Part shown: positions 32,347 through 42,524 of the stretch, in pieces
Numbering within the stretch: position 1 is the stretch's first letter
Layout: every line of letters starts with the position of its first letter
DNA from: Domibacillus indicus
Lineage (GTDB): Bacteria; Bacillota; Bacilli; Bacillales; Domibacillaceae
Assembly (NCBI RefSeq): GCF_023715895.1
Contig: NZ_JAMBOO010000003.1
Span: 248,001 to 312,000, forward strand
Length of the DNA stretch: 64,000 bases
Direction: 5' to 3'
Program-made: the position numbers and the translations under genes
Notes under the pieces: model-generated
Databases searched by the model: none
Seen by the model: only the letters and a program-made list of their open reading frames with translations
What the model was told of the DNA's origin: nothing

Positions 32347-33450
32347 TTATGCTAAGAATAAATCATATGTTGTTTTCTGCTCAATGCACTGCTTGGCGCG
32401 AAGGCGGTCCCTTTCGCTTTGAAAGCTGATCACCAAAACACCGAACACATCTTCACGTGTTTCAACAATCCGAATGTTGGTAATGCTGATGCGCTCATCC
32501 GCCAGATAGCCTGTTAATTCAGAGATGACGCCTGGATAATCCGGCACATCTACGTACATTTCATAGAAAGCAGGAATAGCTCCTTTTGAAGCAGTCGGAA
32601 GGCCATCCCGAAATTTTTTCGCGTCGCTAAAATAGTGATAGAGCTTTTCTCCATTTTCTGTTTCCAAAAGAGATAAAACCCCATCCATCTCATCACGCCA
32701 GTTGGTTAATAACGAGATGAGCATTTCTTTATTGTGAAGTGAAATATCCCTCCACATTTCCGGGTTTGAGGAAGCAATGCGGGTAATATCCCGGAAACCG
32801 CCGGCAGCCAGCCGCTCAATCAACGGATTGTCTTCATTGAATTTTTGAGCCTGGTGCACAAGCGAGGCGGCAATAATATGCGGAAAATGGCTGATTACAC
32901 CTGTCATTTTATCGTGCTCTTCTGCTGTTACTTCTAGAATGTTTGCCCGCGTGCCTTCCAGCCATTTTCTTAAAATCGCAACGTGTTTTTCTTTCGCGGC
33001 GCCCCCTGGCGTCAGCAGGTAAAAGGCATTTTCAAATAACAGCTCTTTTGAAGCAGCGACCCCGCTTTTATGAGAACCTGCCATCGGGTGGCCGCCGATA
33101 AACACAACTTCTTTTTCTTCAAGAAGCTTGGCCCGCTCCATGATACGGCTTTTTGTGCTGCCTGTATCCGTTACCAGCACGCCTTCTTTTAGCGGGAGTC
33201 CAGCAAGGATCTCAATCATTTCCTCCGTTTTTAAAACCGGCACCGCTAAAATAATTAAATCCGCTCGTTTGGCTCCTTCTTCAAACGAAGAAGCCTTTTC
33301 ATCTATAATGTTAAGTGCTTCTGCAAGACCCAGTTCGGATTCTCGAACATCAAATCCGATAATATGAGCCTGCTCATGGGCTTTTTTTATCGCTTTTGCA
33401 AGAGATCCGCCAATTAAGCCAAGACCGGCAATAAAAACATTTCCTCTCAT
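32347..33450 (-). CDS. tyrA: Prephenate dehydrogenase with ACT domain
   Basis: TyrA makes 4-hydroxyphenylpyruvate for tyrosine. The 367-aa protein has an N-terminal NAD-binding fold (VFIAGLGLIGGSLAKAIKK), the catalytic region VFIGGHPMAGSHKSG and TAEEHDKMTGVISHFPH, and a C-terminal ACT domain (about 290-360: DVPDYPGVISELTGYLADERISITNI, split here) expected to bind tyrosine for feedback. It lies 15 bases after hisC. Confidence 0.96.
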   Translation of the reverse strand: MRGNVFIAGLGLIGGSLAKAIKKAHEQAHIIGFDVRESELGLAEALNIIDEKASSFEEGAKRADLIILAVPVLKTEEMIEILAGLPLKEGVLVTDTGSTKSRIMERAKLLEEKEVVFIGGHPMAGSHKSGVAASKELLFENAFYLLTPGGAAKEKHVAILRKWLEGTRANILEVTAEEHDKMTGVISHFPHIIAASLVHQAQKFNEDNPLIERLAAGGFRDITRIASSNPEMWRDISLHNKEMLISLLTNWRDEMDGVLSLLETENGEKLYHYFSDAKKFRDGLPTASKGAIPAFYEMYVDVPDYPGVISELTGYLADERISITNIRIVETREDVFGVLVISFQSERDRLRAKQCIEQKTTYDLFLA

Positions 33451-33464
33451 CGGCGCATCACCTT

Positions 33465-34562
33465 CTATCTTTTTACAGTTTCAGCCAAAAAGCTTTTCAT
33501 TGCCTCGATAACACCTTCATTTTGTTCTTTTGATCCCACTGTAACCCGCACCGTTCCCGGAATGCCAAGAGCAGCGCCTGAGCGGACAATATATCCTTTT
33601 GACATTAAGTATTCAAACAGCTCGTTGCTGTCACAGTTGAAATCGATCAAAATAAAGTTTGCTTCTGATGGATAGAACGCAAGATTATTTTCACGGCAGA
33701 ACGCATAAAACTGCTCTAAGCCTTCTTTGTTTGCTATACGGCACTGTTCAATAAACGATTGATCCGACAGAGCCGCTGCTGCTGCCACTTGTCCGACCGA
33801 ATTTACATTAAACGGTTCACGAACGGGATCAAGCTGTGCGATAAGCGATTCGTCTGCAATTCCATAGCCGACACGGAAAGCAGCTAAGCCGTATACTTTA
33901 GAAAACGTGCGCAATACAATCACATTTTTATATTCTTTAATAATGTCCAGTGCATCGTAGTAATCGGACGCTGTTACATATTCGTAGTACGCTTCATCGA
34001 GCACAACCAAAACGCCTTCCGGTACCCCGTTTAAAAATCCGCGAAGCTGTACATCCGTAATGTGGACACCTGTTGGATTGTTCGGGCTGCAGAGCCAGAC
34101 AATAGCCGTATTTTCATCAATGGCTTGAGCCATTTTGTCCAAATCGTGCGCGCCATCCACAAGCTCTACTTCCCGTATTTCGGCACCTTCTACAATGGCA
34201 TTATGGCGATACTGCGGAAATGAAGGAGTTGGCATAATTGTGTTTTTTCCGGGCTCAAGCATGGCACGGGAAAGCATTAAAATAATTTCGTCCGAGCCAT
34301 TTCCGAAAATCAGCTGTTTTTCGCTTATGTTTAAGAAAGAAGCAAGCTCCTTGCGAAGACTCGTTGTATAACCATCCGGGTAAATCGCAAATGATTCCGC
34401 GTATTCACGGATACTTTTCGTTACTCGTTCCGATGAGCCAAATGGGTTTTCATTGGATGCAAGCTTGACAACGTCCTGCAGGCCATATGCTTTTTTTACT
34501 TCATCCGTTGTACGGCCGGGCTGATATGCTTTTAATGTAAGTATTTGTTCTTTCCATTTCAT
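33465..34562 (-). CDS. hisC: Histidinol-phosphate/aromatic aminotransferase
   Basis: This 365-aa class II PLP aminotransferase acts in histidine synthesis and, in Bacillus, also in tyrosine and phenylalanine synthesis. Motifs include LASNENPFGSS, FGNGSDEIILML, CSPNNPTGVHI, LDEAYYEYV and the PLP lysine in RTFSKVYGLAAFRVGY. The ATG at 34562 follows GAAGGAGCGG. A longer frame to 34751 runs back into aroH and is rejected. In B. subtilis trpA precedes hisC; here aroH directly precedes it, so the trp genes are absent from this operon. Confidence 0.95.
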   Translation of the reverse strand: MKWKEQILTLKAYQPGRTTDEVKKAYGLQDVVKLASNENPFGSSERVTKSIREYAESFAIYPDGYTTSLRKELASFLNISEKQLIFGNGSDEIILMLSRAMLEPGKNTIMPTPSFPQYRHNAIVEGAEIREVELVDGAHDLDKMAQAIDENTAIVWLCSPNNPTGVHITDVQLRGFLNGVPEGVLVVLDEAYYEYVTASDYYDALDIIKEYKNVIVLRTFSKVYGLAAFRVGYGIADESLIAQLDPVREPFNVNSVGQVAAAAALSDQSFIEQCRIANKEGLEQFYAFCRENNLAFYPSEANFILIDFNCDSNELFEYLMSKGYIVRSGAALGIPGTVRVTVGSKEQNEGVIEAMKSFLAETVKR

Positions 34563-34576
34563 TTTTTTCCGCTCCT

Positions 34577-34948
34577 TCAGTTTGTTGATTGCTGCAAGTC
34601 CGGACGCAGAACGGACGCTCCTTCTAAATAAACGTGCTGAATATCTTTTTGCGCCACTTCTGTGTTCACGTGCATCATAATTCGAATGCAGCGTTCTAAA
34701 CCGCCTTTGATCGCCAGCTCCTGCATGCACATAACCGGAACGTATTCCCACCCGTTCTGCTCGCGCAGTACCTTGGCTGGAAACATGGCATCTAAATCAT
34801 TGGTAGCAGATAAAAACGCCGAGCAGACGGTTTCCGGATCAATGTTATTTTGTGCAATCATCTCTTCCATGAGACGTTTTGTTGCTTCTTCCATTAAACG
34901 GCTGTCATTTGCTGACACCGTAATGGCTCCACGGATTCCTCTTACCAT
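34577..34948 (-). CDS. aroH: Chorismate mutase, AroH type
   Basis: AroH is the 123-aa trimeric chorismate mutase that makes prephenate. It keeps RGIRGAITV (Arg7), VCSAFLSATNDLDAMFPAKVLRE, VPVMCMQELAIKG with the active-site Cys and Glu, and RCIRIMMHVN with the catalytic Arg. The start overlaps the aroB end by 7 bases. hisC begins 14 bases after its stop, leaving no room for the trp genes that follow aroH in B. subtilis. Confidence 0.96.
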   Translation of the reverse strand: MVRGIRGAITVSANDSRLMEEATKRLMEEMIAQNNIDPETVCSAFLSATNDLDAMFPAKVLREQNGWEYVPVMCMQELAIKGGLERCIRIMMHVNTEVAQKDIQHVYLEGASVLRPDLQQSTN

Positions 34949-36039
34949 GTGTCGGACTCCTTTCGAAAGTGCTCGTCAATATGCTGAAGCTCTTCTTTTG
35001 TCATTTCTGTTACATACGGCTTGCCTACCTCATTCAGCAAAACAAAACGGACCGTGCCGCCGTATGCTTTTTTGTCGCGGGTCATCACAGCGTAAATGTC
35101 TTCAAACGAAAAAACTGTACCGGCTTTTACCGGATATCCCGCTCGCTTCAGCCATGCGGCAAACGAACTGGTATCGAAGGAAAGATCATTTTTAAACTGT
35201 GAAGCATAAAGGGCAAAAATCATGCCGCAGGCAACCGCCTCGCCGTGCGCTGTTTTTCCGTAGCCGGACAGCGCCTCTACCGCATGTCCGTATGTATGGC
35301 CAAAGTTTAAAAAAGCCCGGACGCCCGTTTCTTTTTCATCTTCTTTTACGATTGCACTTTTAATTTCGATTCCTCTTTGCAGACAATGCTCTAAAAAGGA
35401 ACCTTTTATATCTTCCGCGCTTTTCACCGACTGCTGAATGTTTTCAAGCAGTGATGGGTCCGCAATGAGAGCATGCTTGATCACTTCCGCAAAACCGCTT
35501 CTCGTTTCCTTCTCAGAAAGCGACTTTAAGAAAGCTGTGTCATACACCACCGCCTCCGGCTGATGAAACGCGCCAATCATATTTTTGCCGAGTGGATGAT
35601 TGATGGCCGTTTTGCCTCCGACAGCACTGTCATGCGCCAATATTGTTGTCGGAACTTGAATAAATGGAATACCACGCATATAACTCGCCGCGCAAAAACC
35701 TGCCAGGTCGCCGCAGGCGCCTCCGCCAAATGCGATCACAAGCGAGCGACGGTCAAGCGCTGCTTCAAGCATAGCGGTTAAGCATTGTTCAAAAACAGAA
35801 AAGGACTTGGCTGATTCGCCCGCCGGAACGAAATGCCAGTCTGTTGCAAGCGAAGACGGCAGTGCGTCCCGCAGTGCCTCGCCGTGAAGCGCATAAACGG
35901 CTTCATCGGCGATGACAAACAAGCGGGTTGGTGCTTTGGGTATATCAAGAATAACGCGGCTGATTTCCTGTACCGCTCCTTCCCCAATGATGACTGGGTA
36001 GGTTTTATGAGTCGTTTCAACAAGTACACGGTTCATCAT
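34942..36039 (-). CDS. aroB: 3-dehydroquinate synthase
   Basis: AroB converts DAHP to 3-dehydroquinate using NAD and a metal ion. The 365-aa protein has the nucleotide-binding GGGACGDLAGFCAASYMRG, PTTILAHDSAVGGKTAINHPLGKN (split), EVIKHALI, the metal-binding Glu and His in NFGHTYGHAVEA, and HGEAVACGM. Two ATGs in tandem (36039 and 36036) follow AAGGGAG; either is possible. It overlaps aroF by one base. Confidence 0.96.
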   Translation of the reverse strand: MMNRVLVETTHKTYPVIIGEGAVQEISRVILDIPKAPTRLFVIADEAVYALHGEALRDALPSSLATDWHFVPAGESAKSFSVFEQCLTAMLEAALDRRSLVIAFGGGACGDLAGFCAASYMRGIPFIQVPTTILAHDSAVGGKTAINHPLGKNMIGAFHQPEAVVYDTAFLKSLSEKETRSGFAEVIKHALIADPSLLENIQQSVKSAEDIKGSFLEHCLQRGIEIKSAIVKEDEKETGVRAFLNFGHTYGHAVEALSGYGKTAHGEAVACGMIFALYASQFKNDLSFDTSSFAAWLKRAGYPVKAGTVFSFEDIYAVMTRDKKAYGGTVRFVLLNEVGKPYVTEMTKEELQHIDEHFRKESDTW

Positions 36040-37214
36040 TAAAACTCCCTTGCGTACGCTTCATGTTCCTTTACCTGGCGGATTAAATGATCCATCCGAT
36101 CACTGTTAAACTGTTCTAAAATAGCGTTAGCCAGCTCCCAGGCAACCGCTGCTTCTGCCACAACCGCCGCTGCAGGAACAGCGCAGGCATCTGAACGCTC
36201 AATGCTTGCTGTAAATGGCTCTTTTGTATCGATATCGACACTTTCAAGCGGCTTGTAAAGGGTTGGGATTGGCTTCATAACCCCGCGGACAACGACTGGC
36301 ATCCCGTTCGTCATACCGCCTTCAAAGCCGCCCAGACGGTTTGTTTTCCGGTAAAAGCCCTGCTGCTCACTCCAGGCAATCTCGTCATGCACTTCGCTGC
36401 CGAATTTGCGTGCCGCTTCAAAGCCAATGCCAATTTCTACCCCTTTGAATGCGTTAATGCTGACAATCGCGGCTGCGACCTTCGCATCAAGCTTGCGGTC
36501 ATAGTGAACATAGCTCCCGACTCCGATCGGCATTCCTTCTGCAATCACTTCCACAACACCGCCGATTGAGTCACCGTTTTTCTTCGCGTTATCAATCGCT
36601 TCAATCATTTTTGCTGCTGCTTCTTCATCCAGGCAGCGAACAGATGATGCTTCACTGCGCTCCTGCAGTTCAGCAATCGTTTCAAATTGTACATTTTCAG
36701 CACGAATGCCGCCAATTTCGACAACGTGTGAGGCAATTTCTACACCGAGTAGTTTTAACAGCTTTTTGGCTGCTGCCCCTGCGGCTACACGTACAGTTGT
36801 TTCACGGGCAGATGAGCGTTCCAATACATTCCGCATATCCCGATGACCGTATTTGATACCGCCATTTAAATCTGCATGTCCAGGACGAGGGCGTGTAATT
36901 TTCCGCTTGATCTCCTCCGCTGCTTCCTCGTTTTCAAGTGATTCAATTCCCATGATCTTCGTCCAGTGCTTCCAATCATCATTTTCCACAACCAGCGTGA
37001 CAGGCGAGCCAAGTGTATATCCGTGTCGGACACCTGATTTGATCGCTACTAAATCTTTTTCTATCTGCATGCGGCGGCCGCGCCCATGCCCTTTCTGGCG
37101 GCGAAGCAAATCATGGTTGATGTCTTCTGCAAGAAGCTCCATGCCGGCCGGAAGCCCCTCGATAATCGTTGTTAATTGTGGTCCATGTGATTCTCCAGCT
37201 GTTAAATATCTCAT
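36039..37214 (-). CDS. aroF: Chorismate synthase
   Basis: This enzyme (aroF in B. subtilis, aroC elsewhere) converts EPSP to chorismate with reduced FMN. The 391-aa protein shows [58 protein letters not shown] and [12 protein letters not shown] (a family signature run), and [16 protein letters not shown]. The ATG follows AGGGAGCAGG. A weak promoter candidate (TTCCAA, 16 bases, TATAGT) lies upstream near 37256-37283. It is first in the aro block. Confidence 0.96.
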   Translation of the reverse strand: MRYLTAGESHGPQLTTIIEGLPAGMELLAEDINHDLLRRQKGHGRGRRMQIEKDLVAIKSGVRHGYTLGSPVTLVVENDDWKHWTKIMGIESLENEEAAEEIKRKITRPRPGHADLNGGIKYGHRDMRNVLERSSARETTVRVAAGAAAKKLLKLLGVEIASHVVEIGGIRAENVQFETIAELQERSEASSVRCLDEEAAAKMIEAIDNAKKNGDSIGGVVEVIAEGMPIGVGSYVHYDRKLDAKVAAAIVSINAFKGVEIGIGFEAARKFGSEVHDEIAWSEQQGFYRKTNRLGGFEGGMTNGMPVVVRGVMKPIPTLYKPLESVDIDTKEPFTASIERSDACAVPAAAVVAEAAVAWELANAILEQFNSDRMDHLIRQVKEHEAYAREF

Positions 37215-37343
37215 TCTCCTGCTCCCTTCAATACGTTAAAGCGGTTATGTACTACTATATCATATTTAAAATTCATTGGAACAGCCGAAACGGCTGTTTT
37301 TGAGAATTTTATCACAATTTCTGCGCTGCATGGAGACAAATTT

Positions 37344-37364
37344 AAAAAAGCCGGCATGCCGGCT

Positions 37365-37366
<2 letters not shown>
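37344..37366 (-). terminator. Terminator after cheR
   Basis: AAAGCCGGC and GCCGGCTTT form a perfect 9-bp stem with a 2-base AT centre (37347-37366) and six T on the minus strand. It overlaps the cheR stop codon and isolates cheR from aroF. Confidence 0.85.
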
Positions 37367-38707
<1,341 letters not shown>

Positions 38708-38802
38708 CTTTCACCACTCCTGTGTTATGTATACCGCTTACATGCGGACAAGATGAATCGTAACACTTCTTTTGTAAATTTACAACGCTTTCATGGAAAA
38801 AA

Positions 38803-39765
38803 TTAATATTTTCTTTTGCCAATAAAATGGGCAATATCACGTAATGAATTCCGGTGCCGGCCCGGCGGTAATTCTGTTAAAATAGCCAGTGCCCGATCGA
38901 GATATCTTCTGCTTAACGCATGAGACTGTTCAATCGCATCGCTGCGCTTTAAGCGGGCAATAATATCATCTATTTCTTCACGGCTTGAATGAGCATGAAT
39001 AGAAGTAATGCGCGCATGCATGTCACTATCCTGCATCGCATACAAAACAGGAAGCGTAATGTTTCCTTGAAGGAGGTCACCGCCGGCTGGTTTGCCCAGT
39101 TCTTTTTCACTTGCTGTAAAGTCGAGAATATCATCGGTAATTTGAAAAGACATCCCTACATTATAGCCGAAATCGTACAGCTTCCGGTGGATCGAAGCCG
39201 GAGCGCCCGCTGCAATAGCGCCAAGCTGGCAGCTGGCTGCGATCAAAATAGCCGTTTTTCTCTTGATGCGGCGAAGGTAATCGCGCAGATGCTGATCATA
39301 CCGGTACTTATCCTGAATTTGAATGATTTCTCCGATACACAGCTCTGTCATCGTATGGGATAGAATCTGGTGAGCTTCTACTTCTTTAATTCTTGTCATA
39401 GAGTCAAGCGCAGCGGCAAAAATGTAATTGCCGGCATACATGGCGATCCGGTTATCCCACTCCGCTTTAACCGTGTACTCTCCTCGGCGGATAACGGCAT
39501 CATCAATAACGTCGTCGTGAACAAGTGAAGCCATGTGAATCAGTTCAAGAGAAGCAGCTGCATATTTCACACGATGAATATCGTAATCACCAAACTTCGC
39601 GCCAAGCAGAAGCATTACCGGGCGAATGCGTTTTCCGCCTGCTTGAAGAAGGTGTACAGACGCCTCCTCCAGAATGGACGATGACGAACGAACGGCGTGT
39701 TCCAGCTCCTGCTCAATCAAATCGATATCCGCTTTTAACCGCGTATAAATTAGTTTTATGTTCAT
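38803..39765 (-). CDS. hepT: Heptaprenyl diphosphate synthase component II
   Basis: HepT is the catalytic subunit that, with HepS, builds the C35 side chain of menaquinone-7. The 320-aa polyprenyl synthase has both aspartate-rich motifs (LVHDDVIDDAVIRRG and FQITDDILDFTAS), the substrate-binding GGKRIRPVMLLL, and KRKTAILIAASCQLGA. The ATG at 39765 begins MNIKLIYTRLKADI. It follows menG by 28 bases in hepS-menG-hepT. Confidence 0.96.
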   Translation of the reverse strand: MNIKLIYTRLKADIDLIEQELEHAVRSSSSILEEASVHLLQAGGKRIRPVMLLLGAKFGDYDIHRVKYAAASLELIHMASLVHDDVIDDAVIRRGEYTVKAEWDNRIAMYAGNYIFAAALDSMTRIKEVEAHQILSHTMTELCIGEIIQIQDKYRYDQHLRDYLRRIKRKTAILIAASCQLGAIAAGAPASIHRKLYDFGYNVGMSFQITDDILDFTASEKELGKPAGGDLLQGNITLPVLYAMQDSDMHARITSIHAHSSREEIDDIIARLKRSDAIEQSHALSRRYLDRALAILTELPPGRHRNSLRDIAHFIGKRKY

Positions 39766-39793
39766 TTCTTTTCACCCGGCTCTTGGTCTAGTA

Positions 39794-40495
39794 TTATTTG
39801 TTTCCGTAATGTGTGGCAGCTACACCGCCTGTGTGAGCTTTAAAACGCACATTTTGAAAGCCGGCCTGCTGAAACATACGGGCAAGCTCTTTCATGTCTG
39901 GAAAATGGCGCGCTGATTCCTGCAGCCATGAATATTCCTCATAGCTTTTTGCGAAAAGACGGCCAACCGCCGGCATGATGAAGCGGAAATACAGCTCGTA
40001 TCCTTCCTTAAAAACAGGCATTTGCGGCTGGCTTGTTTCGAGGCATACGACCATTCCACCTGGTTTTAACACACGGCGCATCTCTGAAAGCACCTGCATA
40101 TAATCCGGTACATTTCGAAGGCCAAAACCAATCGTCACAAAATCAAACGTATCGTCTTCGAACGGAAGCTCCATTGCGTTGCCGTGAATCAGTTCTACCT
40201 GTTCCAAACCGGCGGCCTCTATTTTCTGCCTGCCGACAACGAGCATATTTTCACTGAAATCAAGTCCCTTGACCACTCCATGCGGCCCCACGGCTTCCGC
40301 CAGCGCTATTGTCCAATCGCCTGTTCCGCAGCATACATCAAGCGCTTTTGCACCTTTAGGCACATTCATGATTTTCATTGTTTCATTTCGCCAGCGCTTG
40401 TGCTGCTGAAAGCTGATAATAGAATTCATTTTATCGTAGTTACCGTATATTTTTTGAAATACACTGTGTACTTTTTCTTCTTTAGATTGCTGCAT
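39794..40495 (-). CDS. menG: Demethylmenaquinone methyltransferase
   Basis: MenG (UbiE family) methylates demethylmenaquinone with SAM in the last step of menaquinone synthesis. The 233-aa protein has [25 protein letters not shown], the SAM motif [37 protein letters not shown] and [11 protein letters not shown]. It lies between hepS and hepT with only 3 bases from hepS. Confidence 0.97.
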   Translation of the reverse strand: MQQSKEEKVHSVFQKIYGNYDKMNSIISFQQHKRWRNETMKIMNVPKGAKALDVCCGTGDWTIALAEAVGPHGVVKGLDFSENMLVVGRQKIEAAGLEQVELIHGNAMELPFEDDTFDFVTIGFGLRNVPDYMQVLSEMRRVLKPGGMVVCLETSQPQMPVFKEGYELYFRFIMPAVGRLFAKSYEEYSWLQESARHFPDMKELARMFQQAGFQNVRFKAHTGGVAATHYGNK

Positions 40496-40498
40496 TTG

Positions 40499-41257
40499 TC
40501 ACCCTTCTTCCACGAGCCGAAGCGGCCTGCTGCCAAAAAGGCGGTCGCGCTCCGCTTCAATGACAGCCGCTTTATAGGAATCTATGCTTTCTATACACTT
40601 TGTTACATCCGCATGGATCTCTTTAAGCCGCTGCTCGATAACCTCGATGACCTGCTGGTCTGTCTCGTATTGTTGTTTTAATGCTTCAAAAAGAATAAAG
40701 GGCTCGTTTTTCTCACGAAGAAGCCGGTCTGCCGTCAAAAGCTGCCGCAGGGCACGAGCCATTATTTCATCTGCACCCTTTTCGATGTGCACGGCGCCAA
40801 TAATATCGCCTTCAATTACTGCAACAGCGTCTAATATGGCTTCTTTTGTTTCAAGCTGATGCCGATGAAGCGATGTTTTCGCTTCATTCACCCTTTTTAC
40901 CGCTCCTGCAAGAACGCCTACCCAGTGGACACAGCCCGCTTCTGCAAGGGTCCGGTAATACATCCCGCTAAAATAATCACCCGCTAATACGATCAGCTGG
41001 TTTTTTTGTGTGATTTCTTTGGTCACAGACGGAATGGCATCATGTACATCCATTGCCAGCCCAATGAGAACAGCTGCCTGCATCAGCTTCTGCACCTGTT
41101 CACTTTTTCTTTCCTCGTCTGTAAATGCCAGCATTAATGCAGATGCCCGAAGCGGGTTTATAACCGGCCTGCCGATCACTTTATCTAAAAAAGGCTGCCG
41201 GCATGCCCGATTGATTTCTTCAAGTAGTGTACTCTGTTGCTCCTGCCACTCCTTCAT
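40499..41257 (-). CDS. hepS: Heptaprenyl diphosphate synthase component I
   Basis: HepS is the small, fast-evolving partner of HepT. The 252-aa helical protein has the family pattern PFLDKVIGRPVINPLRAS, QAAVLIGLAMDVHDAI, LIVLAGDYFSGMYYRTLAEAG and IEGDIIGAVHIEKG. The ATG at 41257 follows GAGGGG. In B. subtilis mtrB lies between folE and hepS; here only 93 bases separate them, with three 10-bp repeats and a possible promoter (TCGTCA, 17 bases, TATACT). Confidence 0.9.
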   Translation of the reverse strand: MKEWQEQQSTLLEEINRACRQPFLDKVIGRPVINPLRASALMLAFTDEERKSEQVQKLMQAAVLIGLAMDVHDAIPSVTKEITQKNQLIVLAGDYFSGMYYRTLAEAGCVHWVGVLAGAVKRVNEAKTSLHRHQLETKEAILDAVAVIEGDIIGAVHIEKGADEIMARALRQLLTADRLLREKNEPFILFEALKQQYETDQQVIEVIEQRLKEIHADVTKCIESIDSYKAAVIEAERDRLFGSRPLRLVEEG

Positions 41258-41277
41258 TGTGAAAACCCCTCACTCGC

Positions 41278-41307
41278 AAATCATTTCAAATCATTTCAAA
41301 TCGTTTC
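41278..41307. repeat. Three tandem 10-bp repeats upstream of hepS
   Basis: AAATCATTTC is repeated twice exactly (41278-41287 and 41288-41297) and a third time with one change (AAATCGTTTC, 41298-41307). They lie 20 bases upstream of the hepS start, downstream of its possible promoter, so they would be in the 5' UTR. Their role is unknown; a protein site or slippage product are both possible. Confidence 0.6.
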
Positions 41308-41350
41308 GTTCCTTTTCATTACGCACACTTAGTATATCACACTCGTGTTC

Positions 41351-41920
41351 TCATGACGAACGAATGAGCGAAAGCAGCTCGGTCCGAAGCTGGGCGTCAT
41401 TTTCGTACAAACCACGCGCGGCTGTGGTGACCGTTTTAGCGCCTGGCTTTTTCACCCCGCGCATAGCCATGCACATATGCTCCGCCTGCACAATCACCAT
41501 TACCCCTTGCGGCTGAAGCATGTCCATAATTGCGTCTGCTACTTCATTTGTAATCCGTTCCTGCAGCTGCGGACGGCGGGCAACCGATTCAACGGCCCGT
41601 GCCAGCTTGCTTAATCCGGTCACTTTTCCGCCTTTTGGCATATACGCTACGTGAGCATGGCCGAAAAACGGCACAAGGTGATGCTCACACATCGAGTAAA
41701 AAGGAATGTCCTTTACAAGAACAAGCTCTTCATATTGTTCTTCAAATACAGTTTCGAAATAAAATCTTGGATCCACGTGAAGACCTGAAAATGCTTCTTC
41801 ATACATTTTCGCTACCCGTTTCGGTGTATCTTGAAGACCTTCCCGGTCCGGATTTTCACCAACCGCTTCTAAAATCAGTCGTACGGCCTGCTGAATTTTG
41901 GCGTGATCTACTTCAGCCAT
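41351..41920 (-). CDS. folE: GTP cyclohydrolase I
   Basis: FolE (MtrA) makes dihydroneopterin triphosphate, the first step of folate synthesis. The 189-aa protein has [15 protein letters not shown], the zinc site [21 protein letters not shown] (split) with a further Cys in [31 protein letters not shown] and [11 protein letters not shown]. The gene keeps its place after hup, but mtrB, the usual next gene, is missing. Confidence 0.97.
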   Translation of the reverse strand: MAEVDHAKIQQAVRLILEAVGENPDREGLQDTPKRVAKMYEEAFSGLHVDPRFYFETVFEEQYEELVLVKDIPFYSMCEHHLVPFFGHAHVAYMPKGGKVTGLSKLARAVESVARRPQLQERITNEVADAIMDMLQPQGVMVIVQAEHMCMAMRGVKKPGAKTVTTAARGLYENDAQLRTELLSLIRSS

Positions 41921-42018
41921 TTTTATCCACTCCTGTATACATGTATTGCATGTGTAATATTATTTGTACTGCACTTCATCTTAGCATATCGGGTCAACTC
42001 TGGGCAAAGTGAAGTGTT

Positions 42019-42051
42019 CAAAAAAAGAGACTGCCCAATGGGGGCAGTCCC
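42019..42051 (-). terminator. Terminator after hup
   Basis: On the minus strand GGGACTGCCC pairs with GGGCAGTCTC around CCATT, followed by a run of seven or more T. It separates hup from folE. Confidence 0.92.
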
Positions 42052-42076
42052 GCTTTAGCCAGAGTAGGCTATGTAC

Positions 42077-42349
42077 TTATTTAACCGCGTCTTTAAGCGC
42101 TTTACCCGGTTTAAATGCCGGTACTTTGCTCGCAGCGATTTCGATTTCTTCACCTGTTTGTGGGTTACGTCCTTTACGTGCTGAACGCTCACGCACCTCA
42201 AAGTTGCCGAAACCAATCAATTGTACTTTGTCGCCTTTTGCCAATGTTTCTTGGATGGCATCGAAAAGAGCATCAACCGCTTTTGTCGCGTCTTTCTTAG
42301 AAAGTTCTGCTGTTTCTGCAACTTCATTGATCAAGTCAGTTTTGTTCAT
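42077..42349 (-). CDS. hup: DNA-binding protein HU
   Basis: HU is the main histone-like DNA-bending protein (hbs in B. subtilis). The 90-aa protein is complete: [41 protein letters not shown] (the DNA-binding arm, with the GFGxF core and NPQTG tip) and [15 protein letters not shown]. The ATG at 42349 follows an ideal GGGAGGAGGTG; the frame open to 42370 includes that ribosome site. The gene is monocistronic, with a strong terminator. Confidence 0.97.
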   Translation of the reverse strand: MNKTDLINEVAETAELSKKDATKAVDALFDAIQETLAKGDKVQLIGFGNFEVRERSARKGRNPQTGEEIEIAASKVPAFKPGKALKDAVK

Positions 42350-42488
42350 GCCATTCACCTCCTCCCGCATGAGACCCGATAAACATTGTTATATCAATGT
42401 TTTACCGTAATTCTGTTAAAAGATTATCACATGTGTTCGGGCATATCAAGCAGAATCCACCTTAAACGGGTATTTTCCCCGGTTTCAT

Positions 42489-42516
42489 CAAAAAAAGACT
42501 CCCATTTTGAGAGTCT
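42489..42516 (-). terminator. Terminator after spoIVA
   Basis: AGACTC and GAGTCT (42511-42516 with 42496-42501, plus adjacent pairs) form a stem around TCAAAATGG, followed by seven T on the minus strand. It lies just after the spoIVA stop. Confidence 0.8.
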
Positions 42517-42524
42517 AGCCCGTT

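Noticed and set aside
34563-34751. 63-residue N-terminal extension of HisC
   Set aside because: It runs back through aroH in another frame, is Arg/Ser-rich and has no ribosome site. The ATG at 34562 has a good site and gives the family length.
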